From NCBI GenBank assembly GCA_035700805.1, contig DASSOG010000023.1:1-64000 (forward strand): DNA of 64,000 bases. Direction: 5' to 3'. The notes below the pieces were generated by a model. The model saw only the letters and a list, made by a program, of their open reading frames with translations, searched no databases and was not told where the DNA came from. Below, piece by piece: positions 35,209 to 44,455 of the stretch. The position numbers and the translations under genes are program-made. The DNA comes from JAGWRI01 sp035700805 (GTDB taxonomy: Bacteria > Gemmatimonadota > Gemmatimonadetes > Gemmatimonadales > Gemmatimonadaceae). Within the stretch, counting starts at the first letter, position 1; every line of letters starts with the position of its first letter.

Positions 35209-36519
35209 GTGCATAGACGCGCCGCCATGCTCCTGCTCGGGACCCTGGTCGCCTGCTCGACCGTGATCCACGGCCGGCTGGGCGAAGCGGCGCCGGCGAA
35301 ACCAACGTCCGGGCGGTTGGGAGCCGGATTGCCGGAGGTTCCCTCTCCGCGCGCTTCGGCGCCCCACGCAATTCGCGTGGCCCTCATGACCAACGCGTCC
35401 ACGGCGCGCATCTCAGCCACAGGCGCGTGGGGGGTGTACGCGGCGGATGGGCAGGGCTTCGTGGCGCGCGCGCGCGCCGGTGAGGAGATGCGCATCCAGC
35501 ACAACGCCGGCGACGTGCGTGCCGTGCGCGCTGACGGGAGTCCCACCGCGTGGAAGCCGCACGCCCTGGTGGCGCGGGCGGACGACGCGTCGGGAGTCCT
35601 GCTGGTGAATGGCAAGCGCTACCGCGGCACGCTCACGCTGATTGGAACCGCGTATGGCCTGGAGGTGGTGGAGGCCACGACGGTGGAAGACTACCTGCGC
35701 GGCGTGGTGCCGCTGGAGATTGGCGACCGGACTCCCGGCGATTCGGCGGCCATCCAGGCCCAGGCGGTATCGGCCAGGAGTTATGCGTACACTCATCTGG
35801 CGGACCTGGCGAAGACGGACTACGACCTGACGGATGGGGTGAGCGACCAGGTGTATGGCGGGGTGGACGCGGAGACCGCGGTGGGGAACGCCGCCGTGGC
35901 CTCGACGGCGGGCATCGTGGTGACGTTTGGCGGTCGCGTGGTCAATGCGCCATACCATTCCACGTGTGGCGGCGAGACCGCCGGGCCCGAGGAGGTGTGG
36001 GGCGGGGGGACGGTGCCGTACCTGCGACCGGTGAGCGACCTCATTCCCGGGACCAATCGCTACTACTGCGAGGTGTCGCCGCACTTCCGGTGGACGCGCA
36101 CCCTCTCGGTGGCGGACCTGAACAAGTCGGTGGCCCACTACCTGCAACTGTACACAGCGGTGCCGGGGGGCGATCCTGGCCTGGTGCGCGGTGTCTCGAT
36201 CACCAACCGGACGCAATCGGGCCGAGTGGCCACGCTCAACGTGCGCACCACCAAGGGCTCATTCACGCTCACCGGTGATGACATGCGTTACGTGCTCCGC
36301 ACATACGGCGGCGCCATCCTGGGGAGCACGCTCTTCTCGCTCTCCAAGCAGATGGACGACAGCGGCAACCTGGCGCGCCTCACGATCAACGGGCGCGGGT
36401 TTGGTCACGGCGTCGGGATGTGCCAGTGGGGCGCCATCGGTCGGGCGCGCGCGGGCCAGGACTTCCGCACGATCCTCAGGACATACTATCCCGGCACGTC
36501 GCTGGGCGTGGTGCAGTAG
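35209..36519 (+). CDS. SpoIID/LytB domain lipoprotein
   Basis: A 436-residue exported protein. The signal ends in LLGTLVACS, a lipobox, so it is probably lipid-anchored; GTG 35209 or the ATG at 35227 may be the start. The SpoIID domain is complete: VEDYLRGVVPLEIG (with the catalytic Glu position), AIQAQAVSARSYAY, STAGIVVTFGGRVVNAPYHS with CGGETAG, and the end GRGFGHGVGMCQWGA. SpoIID-type enzymes are lytic transglycosylases acting on denuded glycan strands; outside sporulators they associate with cell separation or wall remodelling. SPOR-domain proteins that bind similar glycan are encoded at 56906 and 57625. Confidence 0.88.
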   Translation: MHRRAAMLLLGTLVACSTVIHGRLGEAAPAKPTSGRLGAGLPEVPSPRASAPHAIRVALMTNASTARISATGAWGVYAADGQGFVARARAGEEMRIQHNAGDVRAVRADGSPTAWKPHALVARADDASGVLLVNGKRYRGTLTLIGTAYGLEVVEATTVEDYLRGVVPLEIGDRTPGDSAAIQAQAVSARSYAYTHLADLAKTDYDLTDGVSDQVYGGVDAETAVGNAAVASTAGIVVTFGGRVVNAPYHSTCGGETAGPEEVWGGGTVPYLRPVSDLIPGTNRYYCEVSPHFRWTRTLSVADLNKSVAHYLQLYTAVPGGDPGLVRGVSITNRTQSGRVATLNVRTTKGSFTLTGDDMRYVLRTYGGAILGSTLFSLSKQMDDSGNLARLTINGRGFGHGVGMCQWGAIGRARAGQDFRTILRTYYPGTSLGVVQ

Positions 36520-36531
36520 GGCCGGCCCGCC

Positions 36532-38139
36532 ATGGTCCAACCGCAGGCGGAAGCGCGGCAGCGCCAGGGCGAGCCCAGTAGCGTGCGATTGTTCCGCCCG
36601 ACGCGTGGCGACCTGTTGGCAGCGCTGGCCTCGGCGGTGCTGTTTTTCTTTGCCTTTCCGCCATACCGGCTGGTAGGACCCGTGTTCGTGTGCCTGGTGC
36701 CGCTCGCGGTGGCCGTGGCGCGCGCGGCCGACGCCGGGGAGTCGGCATGGCGCGGAGCGCGCGTGGCCATGTGGTTCTCCATCCTGGGCTACGGCGCGGC
36801 GTTGTACTGGCTGGTGACCGCGCTGCTGATTTTCACGAACCTTGCGATCCTGGGATATCTGGGTTCGCTGGTAGTGATCACGATCACCATCGCGCTGGCG
36901 GGCGCGGCCTTGCTGGCGGCGCGCCGGATGACCGGGTGGAGCATGGCGGTGCTGCTGCCCATCGTGTGGGTGGCGTCGGAGATGGCCTTTGTCCACATGT
37001 CCGACCTGGCGTTCCCCTGGCTGCCGCTGGGGCTGGGCGTGACGCGCACGCCGGTGCTGGCGCAGGTGGCCGACATCTCGGGCGTGCACGGCGTGAGCTT
37101 CTGGATTGCGGCGACAAACGGGCTGGTGGCGGAGATGTGGCTGCATCGGGACGCGCGACGCGAGAACCTGCGCCGTGGCGCGGTGATTGTGGGCCTGCTG
37201 CTGGGCGTGAGTGCCTACGGCTGGTGGCGCATGCGCACCGTGCCCATGCGGCCGGTGGCGCGCGTGGGAGTGGTGCAGCCGAATATCGCGGAAGACCAGA
37301 AGCACGAGGCGGAGACCCTTGGCCGGACCATGGGGATCCTGGCCCGCCAGACGCGTGAACTGGAGGCTCACGGGAGCCCCCAGCTCATCCTCTGGCCGGA
37401 AACGGCGCTGCCGGACTTCCTGTTCCGGCACCCTGACTGGAGTGACTCGCTGCACGCGCTCACCGTGGCGACGGGTGCGCCACTGTTGACAGGGTTTATT
37501 GACCTCGTATGGCAGGACAGTACCACATATCAGTATTATAACGCCGCCATGCTGGTGGAGGCCGACGGTCACGTCCGGCAGCCGGCCTACCACAAGCGGC
37601 GGCTGGTGCCGGTGGTGGAGCGGGTGCCCTTCCTCAATCCGGCCTGGTTCCGGTGGGCGGGGCAGTACTTTGGCGGGTTTGGCGTGGGCGCCGGTCCCGT
37701 CGTGTACCAGGAGCCCTTTGGGAAGTTCGGGGTGCTGGTATGCTACGAGTCCATCTTCCCGGCGGAGTCGCGCCAGTACCGGAACCTGGGCGCGGACTTC
37801 CTGGTGAACATCACCAACGACGCCTGGTTCGGGCACAGCCACGCGCCGTACGAGCACTACTCCCACCTGGTGCTGCGCGCCATCGAGAATCGCGTGGCCG
37901 TGGTGCGCGCCGCCAACACCGGAATTTCCGGGTGGATCGACCCCGTCGGGCGCATCCGGGCGGCGACGCCGATCTTCACCCCGCAGGTGGCGGTCTATGC
38001 GCTGGAAACGAGCGATGTCCGCACGCCATACGATGCGCTCGGTGATTTTGTCGGGTTGCTGAGCGTGCTCGCCACGCTGGCGCTGGTGGGACGGGCGTGG
38101 TGGACGGCGCGGGTGGCGAGGCGCGGGGAGGTGGCGTGA
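36532..38139 (+). CDS. lnt: Apolipoprotein N-acyltransferase
   Basis: A 535-residue inner-membrane enzyme that N-acylates lipoproteins before Lol export. Several hydrophobic helices (about 30-200) precede a nitrilase-fold domain with the catalytic triad: Glu near 289 in WPETALPDFL, Lys near 355 in YHKRRLVPVVE and Cys near 404 in VLVCYESIF. It also has FLVNITNDAWFG and the C-terminal helix near 510. Several lipoproteins here (acid phosphatase, SpoIID, propeller/SPOR) would be substrates. The stop overlaps the start of the hydantoinase A gene (GTGA), an unusual partner for lnt. Confidence 0.93.
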   Translation: MVQPQAEARQRQGEPSSVRLFRPTRGDLLAALASAVLFFFAFPPYRLVGPVFVCLVPLAVAVARAADAGESAWRGARVAMWFSILGYGAALYWLVTALLIFTNLAILGYLGSLVVITITIALAGAALLAARRMTGWSMAVLLPIVWVASEMAFVHMSDLAFPWLPLGLGVTRTPVLAQVADISGVHGVSFWIAATNGLVAEMWLHRDARRENLRRGAVIVGLLLGVSAYGWWRMRTVPMRPVARVGVVQPNIAEDQKHEAETLGRTMGILARQTRELEAHGSPQLILWPETALPDFLFRHPDWSDSLHALTVATGAPLLTGFIDLVWQDSTTYQYYNAAMLVEADGHVRQPAYHKRRLVPVVERVPFLNPAWFRWAGQYFGGFGVGAGPVVYQEPFGKFGVLVCYESIFPAESRQYRNLGADFLVNITNDAWFGHSHAPYEHYSHLVLRAIENRVAVVRAANTGISGWIDPVGRIRAATPIFTPQVAVYALETSDVRTPYDALGDFVGLLSVLATLALVGRAWWTARVARRGEVA

Positions 38140-40058
38140 GCACGTCGGTTGGCATCGACGTAGGTGGCACCTTTACCGACCTCGTGGCGCTGGACGCCGA
38201 CGGGCGCGTGGCGGTGCGCAAGGTCTTGAGCACGCCCGCGGACCAGAGCGTGGGCGTGGAAACGGCGCTCCGCGACCTGGCGCGCCCTGACGTAGATCGT
38301 GTGGTACACGGCACCACGGTGGCGACCAACATGCTGCTGGAGCGGGCCGGCGCGCGCGTGGTGCTCTGCGCCACGGCGGGATTCACGGACCTGCTGGAAC
38401 TGCGGCGGCAGGCGCGCGCCTCGCTCTACGACCTCACGCGCCACCATCCCGCGCCACTCGTATCGGCGGACCGCGTGGTGCCGGTGGACGAACGCATGGG
38501 GCATGACGCGGTGATCCAGCTGCTCACCGCGGCGGCCACGGCGCGCGCCGTGGAGCAGGTCGTGGCGCTTGCCCCTGAAATCGTGGCCGTGGCGCTGCTG
38601 CACGCGTACCGGGATCCGTCCCACGAACGCGCGCTCGCGGCGGCGCTGCGCGAGCGCCTGCCCGGGGTGGAGGTGGTCTGTTCGTCCGACGTGTACCCCG
38701 AAATTCGCGAATATGAGCGAACTGCAACAACGGCCGCCGAGGCGTACCTGCGGCCTGGCGTGGCGCACTATGTGCGACAGCTCGCCGTTCGTCTGCGGGC
38801 CATGGCGCTGCCCGCGCCCGGCGTGATGACGTCCAGCGGCGGGATGCGTTCGGCCGACGATGCGGCGATGAACGCGGCGCAACTGGCGCTCTCCGGGCCC
38901 GCGGGCGGGGTGGTGGGCGCGGCGGCGGTGCTGCGCGCCGCGGGCCTGACGCAGGCGCTCACCATGGACATCGGCGGCACGAGCGCTGATGCCGGCCTGA
39001 TCCTGGGTGGCGAGCCGCTGGTGGAGCCCGGCGGCGAGGTGGCTGGCGTTCCGATTGCGCTGCCCCGCGTGCTGGTGGAGACGGTGTCCGCCGGCGGAGG
39101 GAGCATCGCCTGGCTGGACGACGGCGGGGCGTTGCGCGTGGGTCCGCGGAGCGCGGGGGCCGTGCCCGGACCCATGGCGTTCGGGCTCGGTGGGACTCAG
39201 CCGACCGTGACCGACGCACACGCGGTGCTTGGCCACATCCGGGCTCGGCGGCTGAGCGGAGGTGTGGCGCTGGATGTTGAGCGCGCGCGGGCGGGGATGC
39301 GTGAGTTGGCCGACCGGCTGGGCCGGAGCCCTGACGACACCGCGCGGGCCGTCATTGCGACGATGGATGCCGCGATGGCGCGCGCGCTGCGTCGCGTGAG
39401 CGTGGAGCGCGGCGTCGATCCACGACAGTGCGCGCTGGTGGCGTTTGGCGGGGGCGGGCCGCTGCATGCGTGCGGGCTCGCGGAACTCCTGGGCATGACG
39501 CGCGTGCTTGTGCCGCCGCACGCCGGGGTGCTGAGCGCGCTCGGCCTGGCCATCACCGCGGAGCGGCGCGAGGGCATGGTGAGCGTCATGCGCGACACGG
39601 CAACGATGACCGCGGCCGAGCTGTCGATGGCCATGCGCAGTGCCGATGCGCGGTGCGGGGCGGATCCAGCCTGGTCGCGAACCTGGCTGCTGCGCGCGCG
39701 CTTTGCCGGGCAGGGGCACGAACTGGATGTGCTGGCCGGGCCTGGGGATGACCCGGCCCAGGTGGCGGCCCGGTTTGCCGACGTGCACCGCGCGCGCGTG
39801 GGATTCACGCTGCCGACCGCCGTGGAGATCGTGAGTGCGCGATGCGTGGCCACCGGACGCGCTCGGCAGGCACGGCTCGAGCGGCCAGGGGGGCCGGGAT
39901 GGGATGCCACGACGCAGACGGATGCCGGTGGCGCGTGTGAGGTGGAGGTGGCGGGTGAATGTTCGGTGGCGCTGGCCGATGCCACGATGCTGGTGGGCGC
40001 GGGTTGGACGGCACGCGCGCTGCCCACGGGCGGCTGGATGCTGGAGCGTGGCGTATGA
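38136..40058 (+). CDS. Hydantoinase/oxoprolinase subunit A
   Basis: A 640-residue HyuA-type protein with an ASKHA-fold ATP site. It begins STSVGIDVGGTFTDLVALDADG and contains VVHGTTVATNMLLERAGARV, YERTATTAAEAYLRP, SGGMRSADDA, LSGPAGGVVGAA and the second phosphate motif TMDIGGTSADAG. Together with subunit B it performs ATP-dependent cleavage of cyclic amides (N-methylhydantoin, 5-oxoproline) or, in related enzymes, carboxylation; the substrate cannot be told here. GTG start overlaps lnt by 4 bases and the stop overlaps the subunit B start (ATGA). Confidence 0.9.
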   Translation: MSTSVGIDVGGTFTDLVALDADGRVAVRKVLSTPADQSVGVETALRDLARPDVDRVVHGTTVATNMLLERAGARVVLCATAGFTDLLELRRQARASLYDLTRHHPAPLVSADRVVPVDERMGHDAVIQLLTAAATARAVEQVVALAPEIVAVALLHAYRDPSHERALAAALRERLPGVEVVCSSDVYPEIREYERTATTAAEAYLRPGVAHYVRQLAVRLRAMALPAPGVMTSSGGMRSADDAAMNAAQLALSGPAGGVVGAAAVLRAAGLTQALTMDIGGTSADAGLILGGEPLVEPGGEVAGVPIALPRVLVETVSAGGGSIAWLDDGGALRVGPRSAGAVPGPMAFGLGGTQPTVTDAHAVLGHIRARRLSGGVALDVERARAGMRELADRLGRSPDDTARAVIATMDAAMARALRRVSVERGVDPRQCALVAFGGGGPLHACGLAELLGMTRVLVPPHAGVLSALGLAITAERREGMVSVMRDTATMTAAELSMAMRSADARCGADPAWSRTWLLRARFAGQGHELDVLAGPGDDPAQVAARFADVHRARVGFTLPTAVEIVSARCVATGRARQARLERPGGPGWDATTQTDAGGACEVEVAGECSVALADATMLVGAGWTARALPTGGWMLERGV

Positions 40059-41629
40059 GCGAATTCGATGTACTCGGGCTGAGCGTGATGGCGAATGCCT
40101 TCGCGATGATCGCGGAGGAAATGGGCGCGGTCCTCGTGCGCACCGCACTCTCGCCCAACATCCGGGAGCGACGCGACGCGTCCTCCGCGCTGTTTGATGC
40201 AGGCGGACGGATGGTGGCGCAGGCGGCGCACATTCCCGTGCATCTGGGGGCGATGCCCGAGTCGGTGCGCGCCGTGATGGGGTGCGAGCCGAGCGCCGGC
40301 GACGTGTTCATCCTGAACGATCCGTATCGCGGCGGCTCACACCTGCCCGACCTCACGCTGGTGGAGGCGATTGCCGTGGACGGGCGAGTGGCTGGCTTTG
40401 CGGCGGTGCGGGCACACCATGCGGACGTGGGCGGGATGAGCCCTGGCAGCATGCCGCAGGGGGCCACTGAACTGGTGCAGGAAGGGCTGGTGATTCCGCC
40501 TGTGCGGCTGGTCCACGCGGGTGTGCTGGATGAGATGCTGCTGCGGTTCATCCTGGCCAACGTGCGCACCCCGGAGGAGCGGCGCGGCGACCTGCGGGCG
40601 CAGTTGGCGGCGTGCGCGGCCGGCGCCGCGGGCTGGCGCACGCTGCTGGAGCGACACGGCAGTGCATCCCTGGCGGCGGCCGTGGATGCCGTGCTGGACT
40701 ACACGGAGCGGCGCGCGCGGGCGCGAATCGGGCGCCTGGGTGCGCTGGATGTGACGGCGCGCGACTTCCTGGAAGGCGATGGCTTGACCGACGATTCAGT
40801 CGCGGTCGCGGTGCGCGTGCGTGCCGTGGGTGACACGCTGCACCTCGACTTCAGCGGCAGCTCCCCCGTGGTGCGCGGCAACGTGAACTGTCCGCTGGCC
40901 GTCACGCGGGCCGCGGCCGTTTTTGTCCTGCGCACCCTGCTGGACGACGACGTGCCAACCAATGAAGGCATTGCGCGTGCCCTGGAGCTGGTGGTGCCTG
41001 ACGATTGCGTGCTGAACGCGCGCTGGCCGGCCGCCGTGGCAGCGGGCAACGTGGAGATGTCGCAGCGTATTGCGGATACGCTCATGATGGCGCTGGCCTC
41101 GGGTGGCGTGCCGGTGGTGGCGCAGGGCCAGGGGACGATGAACAACGTGACGTTCGGCGGCGCGGGCTGGACGTTCTACGAGACGCTGGGGGGCGGGCAG
41201 GGCGCCGGCGAGACCGCGGACGGACCCGATGCCGTGCACGTCGGCATGAGCAATACGCTCAACACTCCTGTTGAATCGCTGGAGGGCACGTACCCGCTGC
41301 GCATCGAGCAGTACGCCGTGCGACGGGCGTCGGGCGGTGGGGGCGCGCACCACGGCGGCGACGGGGTCGTGCGGCGATACCGGGCCCTGGCGCCGTGCAC
41401 GGTCACCCTGCTCACGGAACGGCGCCGCACGCCGCCCCATGGGGCAGCCGGCGGCGACGATGGTCAACCGGGCCGCAACCTGTTGAACGATGTCGAGCTC
41501 CCCGCGAAGTGCCGGCTTGAACTGCAACCCGGCGATGTGGTGACCATCGAGACGCCGGGGGGCGGCGGGTACGGATCGGCCGCTAGTCGTCCTTCCGCGC
41601 GACCGCGTGGTACACGCCGGCCTCAATGA
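40055..41629 (+). CDS. Hydantoinase/oxoprolinase subunit B
   Basis: A 524-residue HyuB family protein, partner of subunit A. Typical motifs are VRTALSPNIRERRDASSALF, HIPVHLGAMPESV, GDVFILNDPYRGGSHLPDL, FAAVRAHHADVGG, LHLDFSGSSPVVRGNVNC and the end GDVVTIETPGGGGYG. After that end the frame continues for 17 low-complexity residues (SAASRPSARPRGTRRPQ) that overlap the tail of the convergent HD-GYP gene by 47 bases, so the C-terminus looks extended by loss of a nearer stop. It is coupled to subunit A by an ATGA overlap. Confidence 0.9.
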   Translation: MSEFDVLGLSVMANAFAMIAEEMGAVLVRTALSPNIRERRDASSALFDAGGRMVAQAAHIPVHLGAMPESVRAVMGCEPSAGDVFILNDPYRGGSHLPDLTLVEAIAVDGRVAGFAAVRAHHADVGGMSPGSMPQGATELVQEGLVIPPVRLVHAGVLDEMLLRFILANVRTPEERRGDLRAQLAACAAGAAGWRTLLERHGSASLAAAVDAVLDYTERRARARIGRLGALDVTARDFLEGDGLTDDSVAVAVRVRAVGDTLHLDFSGSSPVVRGNVNCPLAVTRAAAVFVLRTLLDDDVPTNEGIARALELVVPDDCVLNARWPAAVAAGNVEMSQRIADTLMMALASGGVPVVAQGQGTMNNVTFGGAGWTFYETLGGGQGAGETADGPDAVHVGMSNTLNTPVESLEGTYPLRIEQYAVRRASGGGGAHHGGDGVVRRYRALAPCTVTLLTERRRTPPHGAAGGDDGQPGRNLLNDVELPAKCRLELQPGDVVTIETPGGGGYGSAASRPSARPRGTRRPQ

Positions 41630-43544
41630 ACGTCTCCAGCAGGTCGGGATCCAGCATCCCGTCCTTTGCCTCCGCCGAGAGGATATCGAGCGCGCGGTCG
41701 TGGCTCACGGCGCGCTTGTACGGGCGGTCGGTGGCGGTGAGCGCGTCGAAGATGTCGGAGATGGTCATCATGCGGGTCTGCACCGGGATCGCCTCGCCGC
41801 GCACCTGTCGCGGGTAGCCGCGGCCGTCCAGCTTCTCGTGATGGCCATAGGCGATGTCGGGGATGCCCTTCAGCGCCCGCGTCCACGGGATCTGGTTCAG
41901 GAACCGGTACGTATGCGTGACGTGCGACTCGATCTCGCGCCGCTCGTGTTCATCCAGGTTGCCCTTGCGGATCATGAGGAACTGCAGCTCGTCATCATGC
42001 AGCAGCGGGCGCTCCACCCCGTCGATGTCCAGGAAGGTCCGGTTATTGATTTCGTATAGCTCGTCGAACGTCCCCTCCGGGAGGATGGTCGGTTCGTTGG
42101 CCCGGACAATCGCGTCGAGGAAGCGCTCCAGCTCGGCGCGCTTGGCGCGGCGCGCTTCGTTCAGGCGGACCACGGCCTGGTCGTAGTTGGAGGGGCCGTG
42201 TTCCAGCAGGTAGTCAGCGCGTTCGCGCTCGAACTGCAGTTCCGCGCGCTGGAGCAGGTAGGCAAAGCGCTGCCGGATGATGGCGAGGTCGGGGCCGTAG
42301 AGCTTCTTCTGCTTGACCAGCACCTGTTCGCGCACGCCCACCTTGCCGAAATCGTGGAGCAGGCCGGCGTAGCGGATCTCGCGGATCTGCTCGGCGCTGA
42401 AGCGCGTGGCGCGGTACTGGCCCGAACCCCCGCGATCCACCGCCTCCGCCAGGCCCACCGTGAGCGTGGCCACGCGACCCGAATGACCCGACGTGGTGGG
42501 ATCGCGCTGTTCGATGGCCGTGACCGCGGCGGTGACGAACCCCTCGAACAGCTTCTCGATATCCTCATACAGCAGGCTGTTCTCGATTGCCACCCCCGCC
42601 TGCGCCGCCAGCGCGGTGACGAGCTCCACGTCCCGCTCCGTGTACGGCAGCACCTCCTGTTCCGCCACGTCGGCGGTGGAGAGCACCGTCTCGAATTGCC
42701 GCTTGCGATTGATGAGCTGCAGCACCGCGATGACTTCCTCGCGGTGCGTCTTCATGGGCAGGACCAGCATGGACTTTGTGCGATAGCCGAACTTGTCATC
42801 AAAGCTGCGGTTCTGCCGGTAGGACACGTCCTGGGGCAGGAGGTACACGTCGTCGATGGCCATGGGCGCGCCAGTGGCGGCCGCGTGGCCGGCCAGGCTG
42901 GTGTGGTCGATGGCGACGGCGAATTCCGTGAACGGCAGGTGCGGCAGCGACTGGTTCTGCGTAACCTTGAAGCGCAGCGTGGTAGGGGCGCTGCCGTCGT
43001 CGTGGCGTTCCACCAGGTACAGCGAACCGGCATCGCTCCAGGTGATGCGCCGGGCCTGGCTCAGGATCATGTCCAGCAATCGGGTCAGGTCCCGTTCGGT
43101 GGAAAGCGCGGCTCCCACCTGCGCCAGGTCGGCCAGTTCGCGACGGCTGCGCTGCTCGTTGTAGCGTGCGGTACCGAGGGCGATGAGCGTGGCGGCGTGG
43201 TGAAAGGCGCCGCGAAGCTGTGCCGCTACCACGGCGGGCGACGCGCCGTCGGGGATGCTGCCGGCGATCACGTCGGTGGGGAGCTCGTCGGACGCGGAGG
43301 CGGCGTTCGACCCGCCGACGAGCACGAGGGCCGCGGACTCCGCCAGCGCGGCCAGCCGGTGCGTGCCGTCCGCGCCCGCCGCGGTGACAGACTCGCGGTC
43401 GAAGACCACAACCGTCGCGCGCCGCGCGTCGAGGGTGGCCGGCGCGGGAATGCCGTCCACGTGCGTCACGTCGATCGCCCCGTCGCGATCGAGCGCCGCG
43501 GTGGAGAGGGGGTGCCGTGTAGCCAGCACGAGCAACGGCTTCAT
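41583..43544 (-). CDS. GAF plus HD-GYP phosphodiesterase with long insertion
   Basis: A 653-residue cytoplasmic signalling protein. The N-terminal 125 residues resemble a degenerate receiver. A GAF domain (about 150-330) contains STERDLTRLLDMIL, FAVAIDHTSLAGHAAATG and MLVLPMKTHREEVIAVLQLI. The HD-GYP domain follows: SGHSGRVATLTVGLAEA, LLHDFGKVGVREQVLVK and YGHHEKLDGRGYPRQ. HD-GYP enzymes hydrolyse cyclic di-GMP. The HD and GYP motifs are about 190 residues apart where about 60 is usual; the extra stretch is helical and charged. It lies downstream of the CsgG-like gene but behind a strong terminator. Confidence 0.9.
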   Translation of the reverse strand: MKPLLVLATRHPLSTAALDRDGAIDVTHVDGIPAPATLDARRATVVVFDRESVTAAGADGTHRLAALAESAALVLVGGSNAASASDELPTDVIAGSIPDGASPAVVAAQLRGAFHHAATLIALGTARYNEQRSRRELADLAQVGAALSTERDLTRLLDMILSQARRITWSDAGSLYLVERHDDGSAPTTLRFKVTQNQSLPHLPFTEFAVAIDHTSLAGHAAATGAPMAIDDVYLLPQDVSYRQNRSFDDKFGYRTKSMLVLPMKTHREEVIAVLQLINRKRQFETVLSTADVAEQEVLPYTERDVELVTALAAQAGVAIENSLLYEDIEKLFEGFVTAAVTAIEQRDPTTSGHSGRVATLTVGLAEAVDRGGSGQYRATRFSAEQIREIRYAGLLHDFGKVGVREQVLVKQKKLYGPDLAIIRQRFAYLLQRAELQFERERADYLLEHGPSNYDQAVVRLNEARRAKRAELERFLDAIVRANEPTILPEGTFDELYEINNRTFLDIDGVERPLLHDDELQFLMIRKGNLDEHERREIESHVTHTYRFLNQIPWTRALKGIPDIAYGHHEKLDGRGYPRQVRGEAIPVQTRMMTISDIFDALTATDRPYKRAVSHDRALDILSAEAKDGMLDPDLLETFIEAGVYHAVARKDD

Positions 43545-43584
43545 GACGGGCGTGGGGTGGGGGATACGAGGTCGGGAAAAGCCA

Positions 43585-43624
43585 AGTCGCCGGCGGCCCG
43601 CGAAATTCGGGGCCGCCGGCGACT
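43585..43624 (-). terminator. Intrinsic terminator after the CsgG-like gene
   Basis: Perfect 14-bp inverted repeat AGTCGCCGGCGGCC at 43585-43598 with its complement at 43611-43624 and a 12-base loop. Read leftward it is followed by TGGCTTTTCC. It sits 20 bases past the stop of the CsgG-like gene and before the HD-GYP start, so it should separate the two transcripts. Confidence 0.8.
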
Positions 43625-43644
43625 CAAATATGCCGCAGGATCAA

Positions 43645-44421
43645 TCAGTCGCCAGACGAGCCGGAGACCTTGGCCAGGTGCTGCCTGGCCGGGGTGTAAT
43701 CCGGGAACTTGGCGAGCACCTGGCTGAACAGCTCAGTGGCCTTGGTCGAGTCGCCGGCGTCCTGCGCGTCGAGGGCCTTGGAGTAGAGCATGGCCGTGCG
43801 CAGGTCCATCTTCACCTGCGGGGCCGACTTCGTTTCCGCCGGCTTGGCTGCCGCCGGTTTGGTCTCGTGCATGCCGCCCATGTCCATGTTGCCCATGCCC
43901 ATGTCATGCTTCATGGCCGGCAGCTTCATGTCACTGGAGACCTTCGTGGAGAGCTGTGCGATCAGCCCCAGCACGTCGTCGGCGCTGCCGGTGACCTTCT
44001 GCGGATTCGTGATCTGCGTCGTCTCAACGTTGATGGCGCGCGCCGTGGCCACCACCTTGCCGCGCCCATCGCTCATGAAGCCGCCGGTGATCATGTACTG
44101 CGCGCCGAGGATCTTGCCGATGCGCACGGCCGTCTGCGGGTCGATGCTCCCCTGCTTCGCCAGATCCTGCTCCTTCAGCACCTGCTGGATGCGATCGCGA
44201 TCCACCACGGTGAAGGTGTTGTTGGTGACCAGGTCATTGGTCAGGAAATCCTGCAGTCCCTTGCCAACGCCGTCGTAGTCGGCGTGATCCTTGCCGATCG
44301 AGTTGTTGTCAAAGCTGAGGACCGCCACCACCGGCTTGTTGGCCTGGGCCGCCGCCATCGTCGGCGCTACGAACGCGCCCGCAATTGCCAGCGCCCACGC
44401 CGAGCGAACGAAACGCTTCAT
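43645..44421 (-). CDS. Exported CsgG/HfaB-like protein with Met-rich linker
   Basis: A 258-residue protein with a signal peptide (RSAWALAIAGAFVAPTMAAA). Residues 30-165 match the CsgG-type fold: VVAVLSFDNNSIG, GLQDFLTNDLVTNNTFTVVD, RDRIQQVLKEQDLAKQG, KILGAQYMITGGFM and VETTQITNPQKVTGSADD. A linker rich in Met, His and Gly (MKHDMGMGNMDMGGMHE) and then Lys/Ala/Pro-rich residues follow. The C-terminal 60 residues look like a TPR pair (ALDAQDAGDSTKATELFSQVLAKFP). No lipobox Cys is seen, unlike CsgG itself, so a secretion pore role is doubtful; a periplasmic adaptor is more likely. Confidence 0.8.
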   Translation of the reverse strand: MKRFVRSAWALAIAGAFVAPTMAAAQANKPVVAVLSFDNNSIGKDHADYDGVGKGLQDFLTNDLVTNNTFTVVDRDRIQQVLKEQDLAKQGSIDPQTAVRIGKILGAQYMITGGFMSDGRGKVVATARAINVETTQITNPQKVTGSADDVLGLIAQLSTKVSSDMKLPAMKHDMGMGNMDMGGMHETKPAAAKPAETKSAPQVKMDLRTAMLYSKALDAQDAGDSTKATELFSQVLAKFPDYTPARQHLAKVSGSSGD

Positions 44422-44455
44422 GGTCTCCTCCCGAGACTCGTGTTGCCGTGCACTG

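Noticed and set aside
37995..40148. A 717-codon minus-strand open frame across lnt and hyuA
   Set aside because: It is antisense to both, has basic low-complexity composition and no motifs.
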